From: Enterobacillus tribolii
GTDB lineage: Bacteria > Pseudomonadota > Gammaproteobacteria > Enterobacterales > Enterobacteriaceae
Reading direction: 5' to 3'
NCBI RefSeq assembly: GCF_003363015.1
Contig: NZ_QRAP01000004.1
Coordinates: forward strand, 1 to 64,000
Length of the DNA stretch: 64,000 nt
The notes below the pieces were generated by a model. That model made no database searches, had not been told where the DNA came from, and saw nothing but the letters and a program-made list of their open reading frames with translations. The position numbers and the translations under genes were made by a program. Shown here one piece after another: positions 30,121 to 39,296 of this stretch (positions within the stretch are counted from its first letter, which is position 1; the number at the start of each line of letters is the position of its first letter).

Positions 30121-30915
30121 TTACTTCGCACAGTCAGGAATTGTGCTCCATTCCGTAGTTGTGAGTGATGACGGAACATCAAATACACCACGACTACTAT
30201 TTCCCTGCATCTTTATATTTAATGATTTCTTTCGTCCTATTTTCATATTTACATCAGGCACAGGGTAACCATTTTTATTTCGACTGTTCCCATACTCTAC
30301 CTGTGACAGTTTCATAACGCCAGGCACATCAGTCTCAACATATTCAATAATCAAAGGCTCATAAAATGCCGCACCATAAACCCCAACCAACCTTGAATAT
30401 TGAGTCCGTTCATAAGGACCAAGCCCACCCGGCATAATAAACCCTTCAATACGCAACAAAGCCAGGCGCCGCGTTGGAATAATAATGTTAGTATTTCTAC
30501 TTTTCTTCACATTTTCAGTTCTGATTGATGTATTATAAACATAGCCTGAATTACCACCGGTATTAATAACATTGTATTTAGACTGCCCCTTATCTACAGA
30601 GGGTGAGGAGGCATACCCACAACCGTTGATGCACAACACACCAGAAGCGTTATTCTTAATAAATGAAAACGCAGGCATTTGAGGATAAAGCGCCGCTGTC
30701 TCTTTACTAATACGATCAGAATAGATATATATTACATTAACACCATAGTTAGCGTTCTTATCCCCCAGATTTAGTTCGATATTAATATTCAAAGGCGTAT
30801 CTAACGCACCACACTGCTGATGAAAGCCGAATTTCTGAACAGCAAAAACATCCCCACAAGCTAAGGTCATAACGCTAAGCAACATATATCTGACGGCATT
30901 ATCTATGATGCGCAT
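30121..30915 (-). CDS. Exported protein in the cofJ/tcpF-like position of the pilus locus
   Basis: The 264-residue protein starts two bases after the platform gene with GGGGAG upstream. An N-terminal signal peptide ends near DVFA (about residue 25). The mature protein has four cysteines (QQCGA, LCINGCGY and PDCAK at the extreme C-terminus), suggesting two disulfides, and is otherwise rich in beta-type segments, Asn and Tyr. No membrane helix follows the signal. I do not recognise a family. The slot between platform and prepilin peptidase is where CFA/III encodes CofJ, a protein secreted through the pilus system and bound by the minor pilin CofB; a similar role is inferred from location only. 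The gene is markedly AT-rich. Confidence 0.7.
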   Translation of the reverse strand: MRIIDNAVRYMLLSVMTLACGDVFAVQKFGFHQQCGALDTPLNINIELNLGDKNANYGVNVIYIYSDRISKETAALYPQMPAFSFIKNNASGVLCINGCGYASSPSVDKGQSKYNVINTGGNSGYVYNTSIRTENVKKSRNTNIIIPTRRLALLRIEGFIMPGGLGPYERTQYSRLVGVYGAAFYEPLIIEYVETDVPGVMKLSQVEYGNSRNKNGYPVPDVNMKIGRKKSLNIKMQGNSSRGVFDVPSSLTTTEWSTIPDCAK

Positions 30916-30917
30916 AA

Positions 30918-31955
30918 TTATAAGCTCCCCGATCCCGCCATTTTAGACAACGTGTCCATTAGCATAAACAATCCGGCAAATACCCAGATTACGGTGCCTC
31001 CCAATACCAGGGTTGACATACTTTTCAAAATCCCTGCCAGCTTCTGGATGTATAATTTAATATTTTCACGAGACTTATCGGAGACAGATCTCAACACATC
31101 ATTAAAAGAAGGCAAATCCGCGTATAAGCTAATATTTAATAACTCTTCGGTACCCAGAAGTCCGCTATCTAATGCTTTACCATAGTTAAGGCCCTGAGCC
31201 ATTTTTTCCAGCATGTTGTCAATGTGGTATTTTAACCAGCGATTTGAATTCAACCTGATAATACTCAGCGAATCTGCAAGCGGAATTTCATTACGCAACA
31301 TAAGCGACAGGTTATTTAAAAAGACAGAGGAACTGAGCTGCCGGTAAGTGGAAAAAGGCAAAATTTTATCCAGGTATTTATTTCTGATCGTTCCCTTCAG
31401 ATTCGACATGGCAAAAGAGATTGTAATAACCAATCCGATAAACAGGGCTAACAACAGTACCCATAACCCACCATACAATGCTGTGCCAAAACTGTATAAG
31501 TTCTGTGTGACTCCCGGCCACTTATCCACCGGGACAACGGAAGCAAACTTGGGAAAAACCCCTACCGCATAGCCAGCAATCACAACGAGGGAGAGAACCA
31601 GCATAATCATCGGGAAAATCATTGCCCCTACGATTCTTTTACGTAGCTCATCGTTGAAATTGATAATATTGACCAGCGTCATAAACCCTTCAGCCAGGCT
31701 GCCGCTACGTTCGGCGGAAGTAATTACGCTTAACTCATTTGACGGCACCATGTTGGAAAAAACCGCCGCAACAGACGTTTCCTGCGCCATCTGATTCAGC
31801 AGAGCAAGAATCTTTTGGCTAAAGCCTTTCCCCAACAGGGCTTTACCTTCCAACTGAAGCTTCTGCAAAGAGTCATACAAAGGCAGCTGTGCCTTAATCA
31901 TATCCGCACAAAACTGGTAGACATAAAGCCGTTGTTTTTTACTTAATTTTGCCAA
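30918..31955 (-). CDS. Type IVb pilus inner-membrane platform protein (GspF/PilR/CofI family)
   Basis: The platform protein links the ATPase to pilin assembly in the inner membrane. The 345-residue protein has the GspF-type layout: cytoplasmic domain, helix near residue 150 (MIFPMIMLVLSLVVIAGYAVG), a second pair around 200, a repeated cytoplasmic domain, and a C-terminal helix (VLGGTVIWVFAGLFML). I place the start at TTG 31955, six bases after a consensus GGAGG and overlapping the ATPase gene by 17 bases; the open frame reaches 32015 but without such a site. R64 PilR and CofI are of similar length. Confidence 0.88.
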   Translation of the reverse strand: MAKLSKKQRLYVYQFCADMIKAQLPLYDSLQKLQLEGKALLGKGFSQKILALLNQMAQETSVAAVFSNMVPSNELSVITSAERSGSLAEGFMTLVNIINFNDELRKRIVGAMIFPMIMLVLSLVVIAGYAVGVFPKFASVVPVDKWPGVTQNLYSFGTALYGGLWVLLLALFIGLVITISFAMSNLKGTIRNKYLDKILPFSTYRQLSSSVFLNNLSLMLRNEIPLADSLSIIRLNSNRWLKYHIDNMLEKMAQGLNYGKALDSGLLGTEELLNISLYADLPSFNDVLRSVSDKSRENIKLYIQKLAGILKSMSTLVLGGTVIWVFAGLFMLMDTLSKMAGSGSL

Positions 31956-33483
31956 GAAGCACCTCCATGTTTTCAGGTAATACTTCACCAAATTCCATAC
32001 TGAACCATTGCGCACAGACTCTGCCGGTCAGAACGTGAAACATGACTTTTTCACGAATCTCAAACCCTTCACCCAATCCGTCACACTGTTCTCGTTTTTT
32101 GCGCCAAATGGTATAAGCATCCAGCCATGCATTTCTGGCAATCGCCGCTAATTCATCGTAAGTCGGTAACAGGTATTCCATCACCAGTTGACGACCGCTG
32201 ATTCCGCTATGTTTACAGACGGAGCAGCCGGCAGCATTACGTTGATATAAGCCGAACGTCTTCCCCGACGCGGTTTCCATTGTTTGATAAGGCTGCTTGC
32301 AATGCGGGCACAACACCGGAATAAGCTTCTGGCATTGCAAGCCGGCAATAAATCCGGGTGTCGACAATTTATCGCTGGTCAGGCCGAGTGCGGATAAACG
32401 CTGTAACAGCGAGACAATATTTCCGGCATGTACCGTAGTAAAACAATAGTGACCGCTCTCTACGGCGCCACCTAATGCATTAGCCGAAATATTATCGCGG
32501 ATTTCACCCACCATCAGGACATCCGGGTCCCGTCGCAGCGCTGATTTAATCGCGGCATGAAATCCTCCGCCATCAACGCTGACAACCGAACTTTGCTTGG
32601 CGCCATAAATCTGATACTCCACCGGGTCTTCAACCGTCAGGAAGCATCCCTTATCTTCATAGCGGTTGATCTGCAACCACTCCATTAAGTTTTTTAACGT
32701 CGTCGATTTTCCCGATCCCGTCGTACCGGCAATAATGTATGCCCCATACGGATTACTGAGTATTTTTTTAATATCCTTTATTTCAACATCGAACAAACCC
32801 AATGTATCTAAGTTAGCGATAGTTCCTTTCTGCAGCCCTGATGGAATAATACGCAAAACAGCATGATAACAGTCGGCGGTTTCACCAAAAATAGGGAAAT
32901 GCGCATAGCGAAAGCGATAGCTTCTTTCCCCAAGGGAATAAAGAATATTGGCGCTTTGCGGTATTGCCCGGTTCCAGGTGGTGTCACGCGTTGTTGCTTC
33001 AACGTTATACAGTACGAAAACAAGTTCATCACATTGCTGAGCTTTCAATTGCATAAACGGAACAAGTACACCGTTAACGCGCACTTCCATTAAAGCCAAA
33101 AAATCATTACGGGTAATATGAAGATCGCTTGCTCCCATACCTACGGCTTTATGCAGAATATCACTCAACTGATGTTGCGTGTCTGATATATTGATGTTAG
33201 CACTTGCCGCACTTTTGTCTCGGGCGGAGACATACTCCAGAATCTTGAAATAGGTATCCTCACTTACCTGTGCAATGCCCGCTAACTCTCGCTTATACAC
33301 ACTATTAATACGGCTTACCTGCAATTGCTGGCTGAACCAGGTATCGATAGATAAGCAAGAAAGAATGAGAAACTCACCGCCATCTTTCAACGTTGCAGTA
33401 ATCCCTATTCCTGCATACTCATGAAAGTACCAGTCCTCATTATTCAGGCAATCCGCGGGTAAATGAATAAAATCAAGACTCAC
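31939..33483 (-). CDS. Type IVb pilus assembly ATPase (GspE/PilQ/CofH family)
   Basis: This secretion ATPase powers pilus extension. The 514-residue protein has Walker A GTTGSGKST (253-261), Asp box VEDPVEY (about 284), Walker B DVLMVGEIRD (321-330), His box GHYCFTTVHAG (344-354), and a C-terminal zinc-binding tetracysteine (Cys392/395 and Cys420/423). The N-terminal 110 residues are a divergent N1-like domain. It starts at a GTG that shares one base with the preceding stop, with AGGA nine bases upstream. It is the only assembly ATPase in the locus; no PilT-like retraction ATPase is seen. Confidence 0.94.
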   Translation of the reverse strand: MSLDFIHLPADCLNNEDWYFHEYAGIGITATLKDGGEFLILSCLSIDTWFSQQLQVSRINSVYKRELAGIAQVSEDTYFKILEYVSARDKSAASANINISDTQHQLSDILHKAVGMGASDLHITRNDFLALMEVRVNGVLVPFMQLKAQQCDELVFVLYNVEATTRDTTWNRAIPQSANILYSLGERSYRFRYAHFPIFGETADCYHAVLRIIPSGLQKGTIANLDTLGLFDVEIKDIKKILSNPYGAYIIAGTTGSGKSTTLKNLMEWLQINRYEDKGCFLTVEDPVEYQIYGAKQSSVVSVDGGGFHAAIKSALRRDPDVLMVGEIRDNISANALGGAVESGHYCFTTVHAGNIVSLLQRLSALGLTSDKLSTPGFIAGLQCQKLIPVLCPHCKQPYQTMETASGKTFGLYQRNAAGCSVCKHSGISGRQLVMEYLLPTYDELAAIARNAWLDAYTIWRKKREQCDGLGEGFEIREKVMFHVLTGRVCAQWFSMEFGEVLPENMEVLLGKIK

Positions 33484-33995
33484 TAATTCGCTTCCTGTAT
33501 CCGCAATTTATTACCCTGAGTACGGCTTAAATGATATGACTTACCATTCATATCGAATACTCTGCCAGGCATCACATATTTTATCTGATTACCATCAGAT
33601 ACAGCGACCGTTGAAACCCCTGCTATTTGCGTTTCTAATAAGACGCGCGGCATTGGAACGGTATCTGCCGAAACAAGCGTCTCTGATCCGGTATCCACAG
33701 GTTGTGCGATGGTCGGCGGCGATAACTTATCCACGCCTTGCAATTTCCTGATCTTATTACGCAGCTCCTCAAGCGCCAGCTCGTTTTTCAAACCTCTGTA
33801 GGTTTTTTGAAACAGATAATCATCCTGGACCATTTGAATGATCTGAGTTTGAGAGCTCTCTGGCTCATCCGTGGGCGACGCTTCTGCCGCTGCTGGCTGA
33901 TTCACTGCCCCTGCCACGTTCTCAGCAAATGCCGGTGAGTTCAAAATAACAGAGAAAAACATAGCGCCTGAAACAAGAAACTTTAATTTGCACAT
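33483..33995 (-). CDS. Type IV pilus biogenesis protein of the PilP family (CofG-like)
   Basis: The 170-residue protein has a signal peptide (about residues 1-24, ending AFA), a proline/alanine-rich linker, a helical segment (LKNELALEELRNKIRKLQG) and a compact C-terminal domain ending SDGNQIKYVMPGRVFDMNGKSY, the layout of plasmid R64-type PilP. PilP-type proteins are periplasmic connectors between inner-membrane complex and secretin. It overlaps the preceding gene by 13 bases and the ATPase by one. Confidence 0.78.
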   Translation of the reverse strand: MCKLKFLVSGAMFFSVILNSPAFAENVAGAVNQPAAAEASPTDEPESSQTQIIQMVQDDYLFQKTYRGLKNELALEELRNKIRKLQGVDKLSPPTIAQPVDTGSETLVSADTVPMPRVLLETQIAGVSTVAVSDGNQIKYVMPGRVFDMNGKSYHLSRTQGNKLRIQEAN

Positions 33996-34882
33996 ACCAT
34001 TACTCCTGAAATTTTATAGCCTTCCCTTTCATTCAACTCAATACCATTGATAATGAACGATTCTTTATATGCCAAGCCCTGAATAATACTGACCAAATGA
34101 GGAATATCCGTCTCTTTTATTGTTAACGTCAGCGGCGCCGACAACATGCCATAGTAATGAACTTTGGTTCCTAATGACTTTTCCGTTGACATTACCGGGG
34201 ACTGCGGATACTTATCCATCGACAAAAGCTTCGTTTTTCGGTCTGGACCGGGCATGCTGGAAAAGACTGAATTATAACCGTTTATGTAATTAACAATATT
34301 ACTGCAGCGTTGAAAAACCAGCGATTCCCTTTTTTTATACTCCGCCAGCAAACTGCTCTGTTTGATCCCAGGAAGATTTTTATAAGAGAATACATCCTCG
34401 TTCTTTTTGGTTCCGGAAGAGGACCCTCTTTGATTTTTACTCTCTCCGGCACCAATCAGAGACACGTCATAATACTCACCATAAAATGGTTTTTGCGGCG
34501 TGTTATAAATCGTATTCTCGGCAAGCTCATAGTCGAATGAGCAGTTTTTCATATTGCATATGAAATCCTTCTCTATGAACCCTATACTATCAAGCAACAA
34601 ACGGCTTCGGTTTATTTCATGCAGCAATGAAATAACCTGTAAGTAATTTCCGCCTGCCAGGGTTTTCTCGTAAAAAGCATTAACAGCAGCAATATCACTC
34701 TGGATTTTTTGTTCTTGCTGAATGCGCAATGCCTCCTGCTCCTGCCTTGGCACCTCTATGAAATAATACCAGTATGCACCGCCCCCGCCGCAGACGAGTA
34801 TCAATGTAATAACGACCAGAATGATGATAGCCGTACCTGATGAAAGTTTTTTATTTTTCCAGACAAACTTCTTTTTAAGCAT
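33983..34882 (-). CDS. Single-pass inner-membrane pilus assembly protein (CofF-position)
   Basis: The 299-residue protein has a short basic cytoplasmic tail, one membrane helix at about residues 18-42 (AIIILVVITLILVCGGGGAYWYYF), a coiled-coil-prone segment (RQEQEALRIQQEQKIQSD) and a periplasmic domain. This bitopic layout fits the PilO/PilN-like alignment-complex proteins of type IV pili and the CofF slot of CFA/III. Two cysteines in ICNMKNC suggest a disulfide. I recognise no specific motif. It lies three bases after the previous gene and overlaps the PilP-like gene. Confidence 0.65.
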   Translation of the reverse strand: MLKKKFVWKNKKLSSGTAIIILVVITLILVCGGGGAYWYYFIEVPRQEQEALRIQQEQKIQSDIAAVNAFYEKTLAGGNYLQVISLLHEINRSRLLLDSIGFIEKDFICNMKNCSFDYELAENTIYNTPQKPFYGEYYDVSLIGAGESKNQRGSSSGTKKNEDVFSYKNLPGIKQSSLLAEYKKRESLVFQRCSNIVNYINGYNSVFSSMPGPDRKTKLLSMDKYPQSPVMSTEKSLGTKVHYYGMLSAPLTLTIKETDIPHLVSIIQGLAYKESFIINGIELNEREGYKISGVMVCAN

Positions 34883-34885
34883 AGG

Positions 34886-35434
34886 TTAACCTGCATTCAT
34901 TAGCCGGAACATCAACGCCAAAACAAACAATGCGACTGCGCCTGCGGCCATAAAGGACAAAATAAAAATCATTCTGCGCCGCTTGAGGGATTGTTGTCGT
35001 GCTGTGCAATATTCAATGACTCTGGCTAAATGATTATCAGTGATGAGGATCATTTCCAGATTGCTGTAATTCTCAGCATTCTCAAGCAAAGCATCAAATA
35101 ATGTCCGCTTCAAAAAGCAATCTGTTCCTGAAACAACCCGACCGTCTTTGATTATCACCAGATAGCTATCACCATTGGTGTTTGCCTGATGGCGATAATA
35201 TATTCCATCGCCAAACAGCGTCATCAGGAAGATAGGGAATGCATCAAAACGGGAAGAGAGCTTTGCCGTATAACCCGTTGCAACATGACCAAATGCATCT
35301 GTATAAAAAAGCTTTCGGTTTGATTTTACTGAGTTACGAAACCATGTTAATGCACCCGACTCTAATTTATCGGGGTACTCAGGCTCCCATTGCATATTCA
35401 CTAAAAGATTATTTTTTAACAGACGCGCCTTCAT
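34886..35434 (-). CDS. Pilus assembly protein with C-terminal membrane helix (CofE-position)
   Basis: The 182-residue protein has a soluble N-terminal part of about 150 residues and one C-terminal helix (IFILSFMAAGAVALFVLALMF) with a very short tail, an orientation opposite to the next gene product. I start it at ATG 35434 because GGAGG lies five bases upstream and it avoids overlapping the secretin gene; longer frames to 35446 or 35494 are open. Its place between secretin and CofF-like gene equals CofE. The soluble part resembles cytoplasmic PilM/PilO-like modules only loosely, so I leave the role open. Confidence 0.65.
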   Translation of the reverse strand: MKARLLKNNLLVNMQWEPEYPDKLESGALTWFRNSVKSNRKLFYTDAFGHVATGYTAKLSSRFDAFPIFLMTLFGDGIYYRHQANTNGDSYLVIIKDGRVVSGTDCFLKRTLFDALLENAENYSNLEMILITDNHLARVIEYCTARQQSLKRRRMIFILSFMAAGAVALFVLALMFRLMNAG

Positions 35435-35450
35435 CTCCCCCTCCATAGCA

Positions 35451-36911
35451 TCAGCGGGCGACGAAAGGAGCACGGTAGTAATCAACACCAACAACCATGA
35501 CTACCGTTGCGCTGCCTTCATCGGTTTCCGTACCGGCTCCCAGCAGCATAAAGTTACGCGAGTCCTTCTGCTTTTTCGCATCATACTTTGCCACCATCAG
35601 TAAACTGCCCGGCGATATGATTGCTGAATTGAATGACTCCGTCGTATTAACGGCAGGGAGTTGCACGGCATCAAAGGTATCAATGGATACCAACTCCCGT
35701 TTGGTAAATCCGTTGATCACTTCTATACGCCCGTCCGAAAGTACTCTGGGCGTAATGATAAAGCTGGTTCCCGTTACTAACTCAGAGGTCACTACCGACA
35801 CATCTTCATTACCGCTTTCCGCATTGACGGAGCGTGTACGGCTTGAAACATAATACTTTGAGTTAGTCATGTTCAATGGAACCGGCATATTGTTGCGGGT
35901 GATAAAGGAACCACTCTGAATGACCCGGTTGCCGGTCAGGTTGTACAGCGCTTCAAGCTGACCGCTGATATCCCAGGTGTCGCTCTTCCAGCCGGCGGAA
36001 ATCCCCCCCCCGATGGACTGCATCAGCTGCGTCGTTATCTGCGCCGACGTGCTGTTACTGTTGTAACTGATGTTCAATCCTGCAGCCGCGCTTTTAACCT
36101 TCTCATTGTCCAGCGTAAATATCTTATAGGTAACAACAAACTGTTTGTTGTTATCTGTTTTGTATTTCTGCAGAACATTGTTCAGCGCTTCATATTCTGA
36201 AGGTCGCCCGGTAAACATCAGAATTGATGCATCCTTAAAAATATTGTATATGCCGCTAGAGACATATTTCCCGGCCATATCATCAACGTCATCCCAAAAT
36301 GATGATTCAAACTTAGTCTCAGACTTACCCGTTAACCCGCCTCCGGATGTGGCCTCATTACCGGAAAGATCGAGCGTTGTCTCTGTCTTATTATCACCAC
36401 CATAAAAATCAAGCTTTATCGCGTAGTTATCGTAGACTTTTATTTTCAATACGGCGCTTTTATCCAGGCTGACGCTTACATCATACAGCGAAGAAATATA
36501 ACGCATAAATTCTTCAAACGAACCAGTAAAATTAACGCTGTGCGGTTTGATACTTCCCGTGGCATTTCCTGAGCCGCTTTTTCCTTTCAGCTCACTGTCA
36601 ATCCGGTAACTGATTCCGGTTTGAACCGCTACCGACGCCAATATAGTTTCAATATCCGCAGCTTCATAAGACTGTATTTTTACGGGCTTATTCAGAAGAT
36701 TTTGCCGCTCGACGCTATACTCAACCTTCTGTCCCAGGAAAGCAGTGTCATACTTAATATAAGGACGAACTTTTGCATCTTCCGCACGCGTTCCGCCTTT
36801 TAAGTCTTCCTGCATTGCCTTATTTGCATCATATTTATTCTCAAATGAGCTACTGCATCCCTGGAGCAAGAAGGCGAGTGACACTGCGCCTACGCTGAAT
36901 TTTTTAATCAT
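35451..36911 (-). CDS. Type IVb pilus lipoprotein secretin (PilN/CofD family)
   Basis: This is the outer-membrane ring through which the pilus leaves the cell. The 486-residue protein begins with a lipoprotein signal with lipobox LLQGC (Cys19), typical of PilN/BfpB/CofD secretins, which are lipidated. N-terminal N0/N1-type domains (about 70-260) are followed by the secretin beta-domain, with conserved SELVTGTSFIITPRVLSDGRIEV and a closing LLMVAKY/FMLLGAG segment. It lies downstream of the TcpQ-like gene, whose product probably helps target it. Confidence 0.92.
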   Translation of the reverse strand: MIKKFSVGAVSLAFLLQGCSSSFENKYDANKAMQEDLKGGTRAEDAKVRPYIKYDTAFLGQKVEYSVERQNLLNKPVKIQSYEAADIETILASVAVQTGISYRIDSELKGKSGSGNATGSIKPHSVNFTGSFEEFMRYISSLYDVSVSLDKSAVLKIKVYDNYAIKLDFYGGDNKTETTLDLSGNEATSGGGLTGKSETKFESSFWDDVDDMAGKYVSSGIYNIFKDASILMFTGRPSEYEALNNVLQKYKTDNNKQFVVTYKIFTLDNEKVKSAAAGLNISYNSNSTSAQITTQLMQSIGGGISAGWKSDTWDISGQLEALYNLTGNRVIQSGSFITRNNMPVPLNMTNSKYYVSSRTRSVNAESGNEDVSVVTSELVTGTSFIITPRVLSDGRIEVINGFTKRELVSIDTFDAVQLPAVNTTESFNSAIISPGSLLMVAKYDAKKQKDSRNFMLLGAGTETDEGSATVVMVVGVDYYRAPFVAR

Positions 36912-36925
36912 TGTTTAACGTGTCC

Positions 36926-37372
36926 TTACTGTTCATCAATAACGATTACGTTATTTTTAATATAGCGTTTTACCACTAAGCCATAGTTTTCAGAAAAAAA
37001 GAGCTTACCTAATTCACTCAGCAGCTCATCATCATCCTTGCCGCTAAAAACCAGGTTATTATAGATAATGTAGTCTTTCCGGCTATTCCATAAAAGTTTA
37101 TAGCCATTTTCAGATGCCCATGATTTCAGCCCCTGACTCAACAACATATCCTCTCTGAGATATAAATGTTTTTCGCTTTTAACCATGGCAGAGCCCGGTG
37201 AAATAACGTCCGTTTTAACAGCCGATGGGTTGTCAACGGAAAAGGGACTACGTGCCTTTGGCGCTAAATCACGAACATTCGCATTCTTATTAGCCGAGGC
37301 AGCGAAAGGCGCTATCATACACAGAGCAATTACAACGCGGATAAACTTATTTTTCACACCTATACTTTCCAT
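36926..37372 (-). CDS. TcpQ/PilL C-terminal-like secretin-associated protein (CofC position)
   Basis: The 148-residue protein has a signal peptide (cut near AASA, about residue 27), a linker, and a C-terminal domain with LREDMLLSQGLKSWASENGYKLLWNSRKDYII, the pattern of the TcpQ/PilL C-terminal domain. TcpQ is needed for outer-membrane targeting and stability of the TCP secretin TcpC. The gene lies 14 bases upstream of the secretin gene, supporting that partnership. Length fits CofC/TcpQ. Confidence 0.78.
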   Translation of the reverse strand: MESIGVKNKFIRVVIALCMIAPFAASANKNANVRDLAPKARSPFSVDNPSAVKTDVISPGSAMVKSEKHLYLREDMLLSQGLKSWASENGYKLLWNSRKDYIIYNNLVFSGKDDDELLSELGKLFFSENYGLVVKRYIKNNVIVIDEQ

Positions 37373-37393
37373 ATAATAAATTCCCGGATTACA

Positions 37394-39244
37394 TTATTGT
37401 TTATACAGATATCCTTCTTCGCCCTTCTCTTTTGCCAGATCGTTTACATAGCCTGCAGGCATATCGTTTTGCGGAAGCGTACTGCACCAACGGGTTACGA
37501 CATAGGATGCCGATGTTGGGTTAATCATATTCTTCCCTTTACCCGTATCGGCATTATAGGAAGCGACCATACTGGATATCAGCCATACATAACGCTGGTA
37601 ATGATTATCTACGACTGTAGATTTCACAAAATTCGCCTGTATAGCTACCCCAGCCAGGTTTTCTACTACAGAATTAGCATCACTCAACACTTCACGATTT
37701 TTCGACAGCTCAGAGAATGAAATAAACTGGCTCCGTTTACCGCTCCCGCTAGTCAGTTGATCGCCCGCGATAGAAGAAAGTGCAACGGATATACGCGGAT
37801 ATAACTGCCGTTCGACCTTCACTTCCTGCAAGGTTTCCGTATCGTCGTCAATAACCGCTTCACCATTACGATCTTTAAGGACAATAGATTGCGTTACCTT
37901 CGGACACGTATGCACCAGATAAGTCACCGCGCCTGTTTCCGTTATTTTTGGCGTCAGGCTTGCCCGACCTTCCAGCACATCATCACGTTGGTTATTGGTT
38001 GCCACCTGATCGATATAGGGTGGAGTAACAAGCTCAAATGCGTCATACCAATCGTAATCAAACTTTTCAGTGCCCGTACGCTCGGCCGTGTATTGAACGC
38101 CGTCAGGGTCCGTCATCGTCAGCAATGAAGGCTTATTGTCCGCATCCAGTACGACATCTCCGTAGGGTTGCCCCCCATAGACACCGCCAGTACGGGCAAA
38201 CAGGTATACCGGCCTGGCCGTGTTCTCCAATACGACGTTCGTCAGGATAGTACCTGTCATCGCACGCCCATTATTTAACTCCGGATCTTTAACCGTCAGC
38301 GCCATGACCTGATCTTCACCATGCGTTCCGGTTCCGGGGAGCTGTTGGTAGCAAACCTGCGCTTTACCTTCCGCCGGATTCCAGCACAGCTTGTCTACCG
38401 CAACCGATCCATCGGGGAGGACCGGCGATCCTGAGTTATCATTCAAATCAAATACAAAGCGGATGCCCAGCCGGTTCTGCTTTGCCAGATTTTGCAAGCC
38501 AGCAATATTATTAGAGACGTGGCTGAAATCAATGATGCGGTTATTGCTGTCTTTAGCAATCTTCCACGGACTTCCGGCCCCAGCCGTACGGTTACGATAA
38601 ACAACATAAGCATGGCTGTAGCTTAGCTTTACATTTTGATAGGCCGACGCAAACTGCGGTGCATAATTCGCTATTTGCACAGCATCATTGCCACTCATGT
38701 TATACCCGACGGTGACTTCCACCGTATTTATCGTGAGCTTCTCGCCTGCATTACCGCTGTTAGTAAAAGCGATACGGTCGATTTGCAGTTCCGTATTCAG
38801 TGCCTGCTTCACCATTTTGCAAGGCAGATACTCTTTACTGAAGGCCATACCTTCAGCGAAAACCCGTGTATTTTTACATTTGTTATTAATAAAATAATAA
38901 CGTTCCTGGGTATTCCCTTCACCCCAGACATAATATTCACCATCCGCCAGGCTATCATCATCCTCAGAAAGGTGAACAATACGCTGATGATAGGCGGAGT
39001 TCGCTTTTGGGTTATAGAGCGGATTCGTTTCTCGCGTGTCTTTATTGCCCTCGACAGGAACGACGCTCTCCTGGGCCAGATTAATAACGCCCTTCATCTC
39101 ATGCGCCAAAGCATTAACTACATTTTGCCGGGCATACTCATCCGCCTTTCGGCTCTGATAACGGGTATACCAAACAAGCGAGATCCCCATCAGCGCCAGT
39201 ACAATGATCATCTCCAGTAATGTCACGCCTGCTTGTTTACGCAT
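37394..39244 (-). CDS. Very large type IVb minor pilin (CofB/PilV-like)
   Basis: The 616-residue protein has a six-residue leader ending in Gly6, then VTLLEMIIVLALMG with Glu at mature position 5, so it is a prepilin peptidase substrate. The N-terminal helix is followed by about 560 residues of periplasmic or extracellular region with several cysteine pairs (CKNTRV/LPCKM, LCWNP/VCYQQ, HTCPK, RWCST). Single large minor pilins follow the major pilin in CFA/III, Longus and TCP, where they start assembly and sit at the pilus tip; CofB also binds CofJ. At 616 residues this one is longer than those I know (CofB is about 520). No shufflon repeats or recombinase lie near its C-terminus. Confidence 0.88.
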   Translation of the reverse strand: MRKQAGVTLLEMIIVLALMGISLVWYTRYQSRKADEYARQNVVNALAHEMKGVINLAQESVVPVEGNKDTRETNPLYNPKANSAYHQRIVHLSEDDDSLADGEYYVWGEGNTQERYYFINNKCKNTRVFAEGMAFSKEYLPCKMVKQALNTELQIDRIAFTNSGNAGEKLTINTVEVTVGYNMSGNDAVQIANYAPQFASAYQNVKLSYSHAYVVYRNRTAGAGSPWKIAKDSNNRIIDFSHVSNNIAGLQNLAKQNRLGIRFVFDLNDNSGSPVLPDGSVAVDKLCWNPAEGKAQVCYQQLPGTGTHGEDQVMALTVKDPELNNGRAMTGTILTNVVLENTARPVYLFARTGGVYGGQPYGDVVLDADNKPSLLTMTDPDGVQYTAERTGTEKFDYDWYDAFELVTPPYIDQVATNNQRDDVLEGRASLTPKITETGAVTYLVHTCPKVTQSIVLKDRNGEAVIDDDTETLQEVKVERQLYPRISVALSSIAGDQLTSGSGKRSQFISFSELSKNREVLSDANSVVENLAGVAIQANFVKSTVVDNHYQRYVWLISSMVASYNADTGKGKNMINPTSASYVVTRWCSTLPQNDMPAGYVNDLAKEKGEEGYLYKQ

Positions 39245-39272
39245 GCACCTTCCCTGTCACATAATTTCAAGG

Positions 39273-39296
39273 ACTCCGCCCCAAATGGAGCGGAGT
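39273..39296 (-). terminator. Hairpin between major and minor pilin genes
   Basis: Seven-base arms ACTCCGC (39273-39279) and GCGGAGT (39290-39296) lie in the 89-base gap after the major pilin stop. There is no downstream T-run, so it more likely protects the 3' end of pilin mRNA or partly stops transcription, which would raise pilin over minor pilin. Confidence 0.4.

Noticed and set aside
37394-39244. Possible PilV shufflon at the minor pilin C-terminus.
   Set aside because: No repeated inverted segments, alternative C-terminal frames or site-specific recombinase gene are visible nearby.
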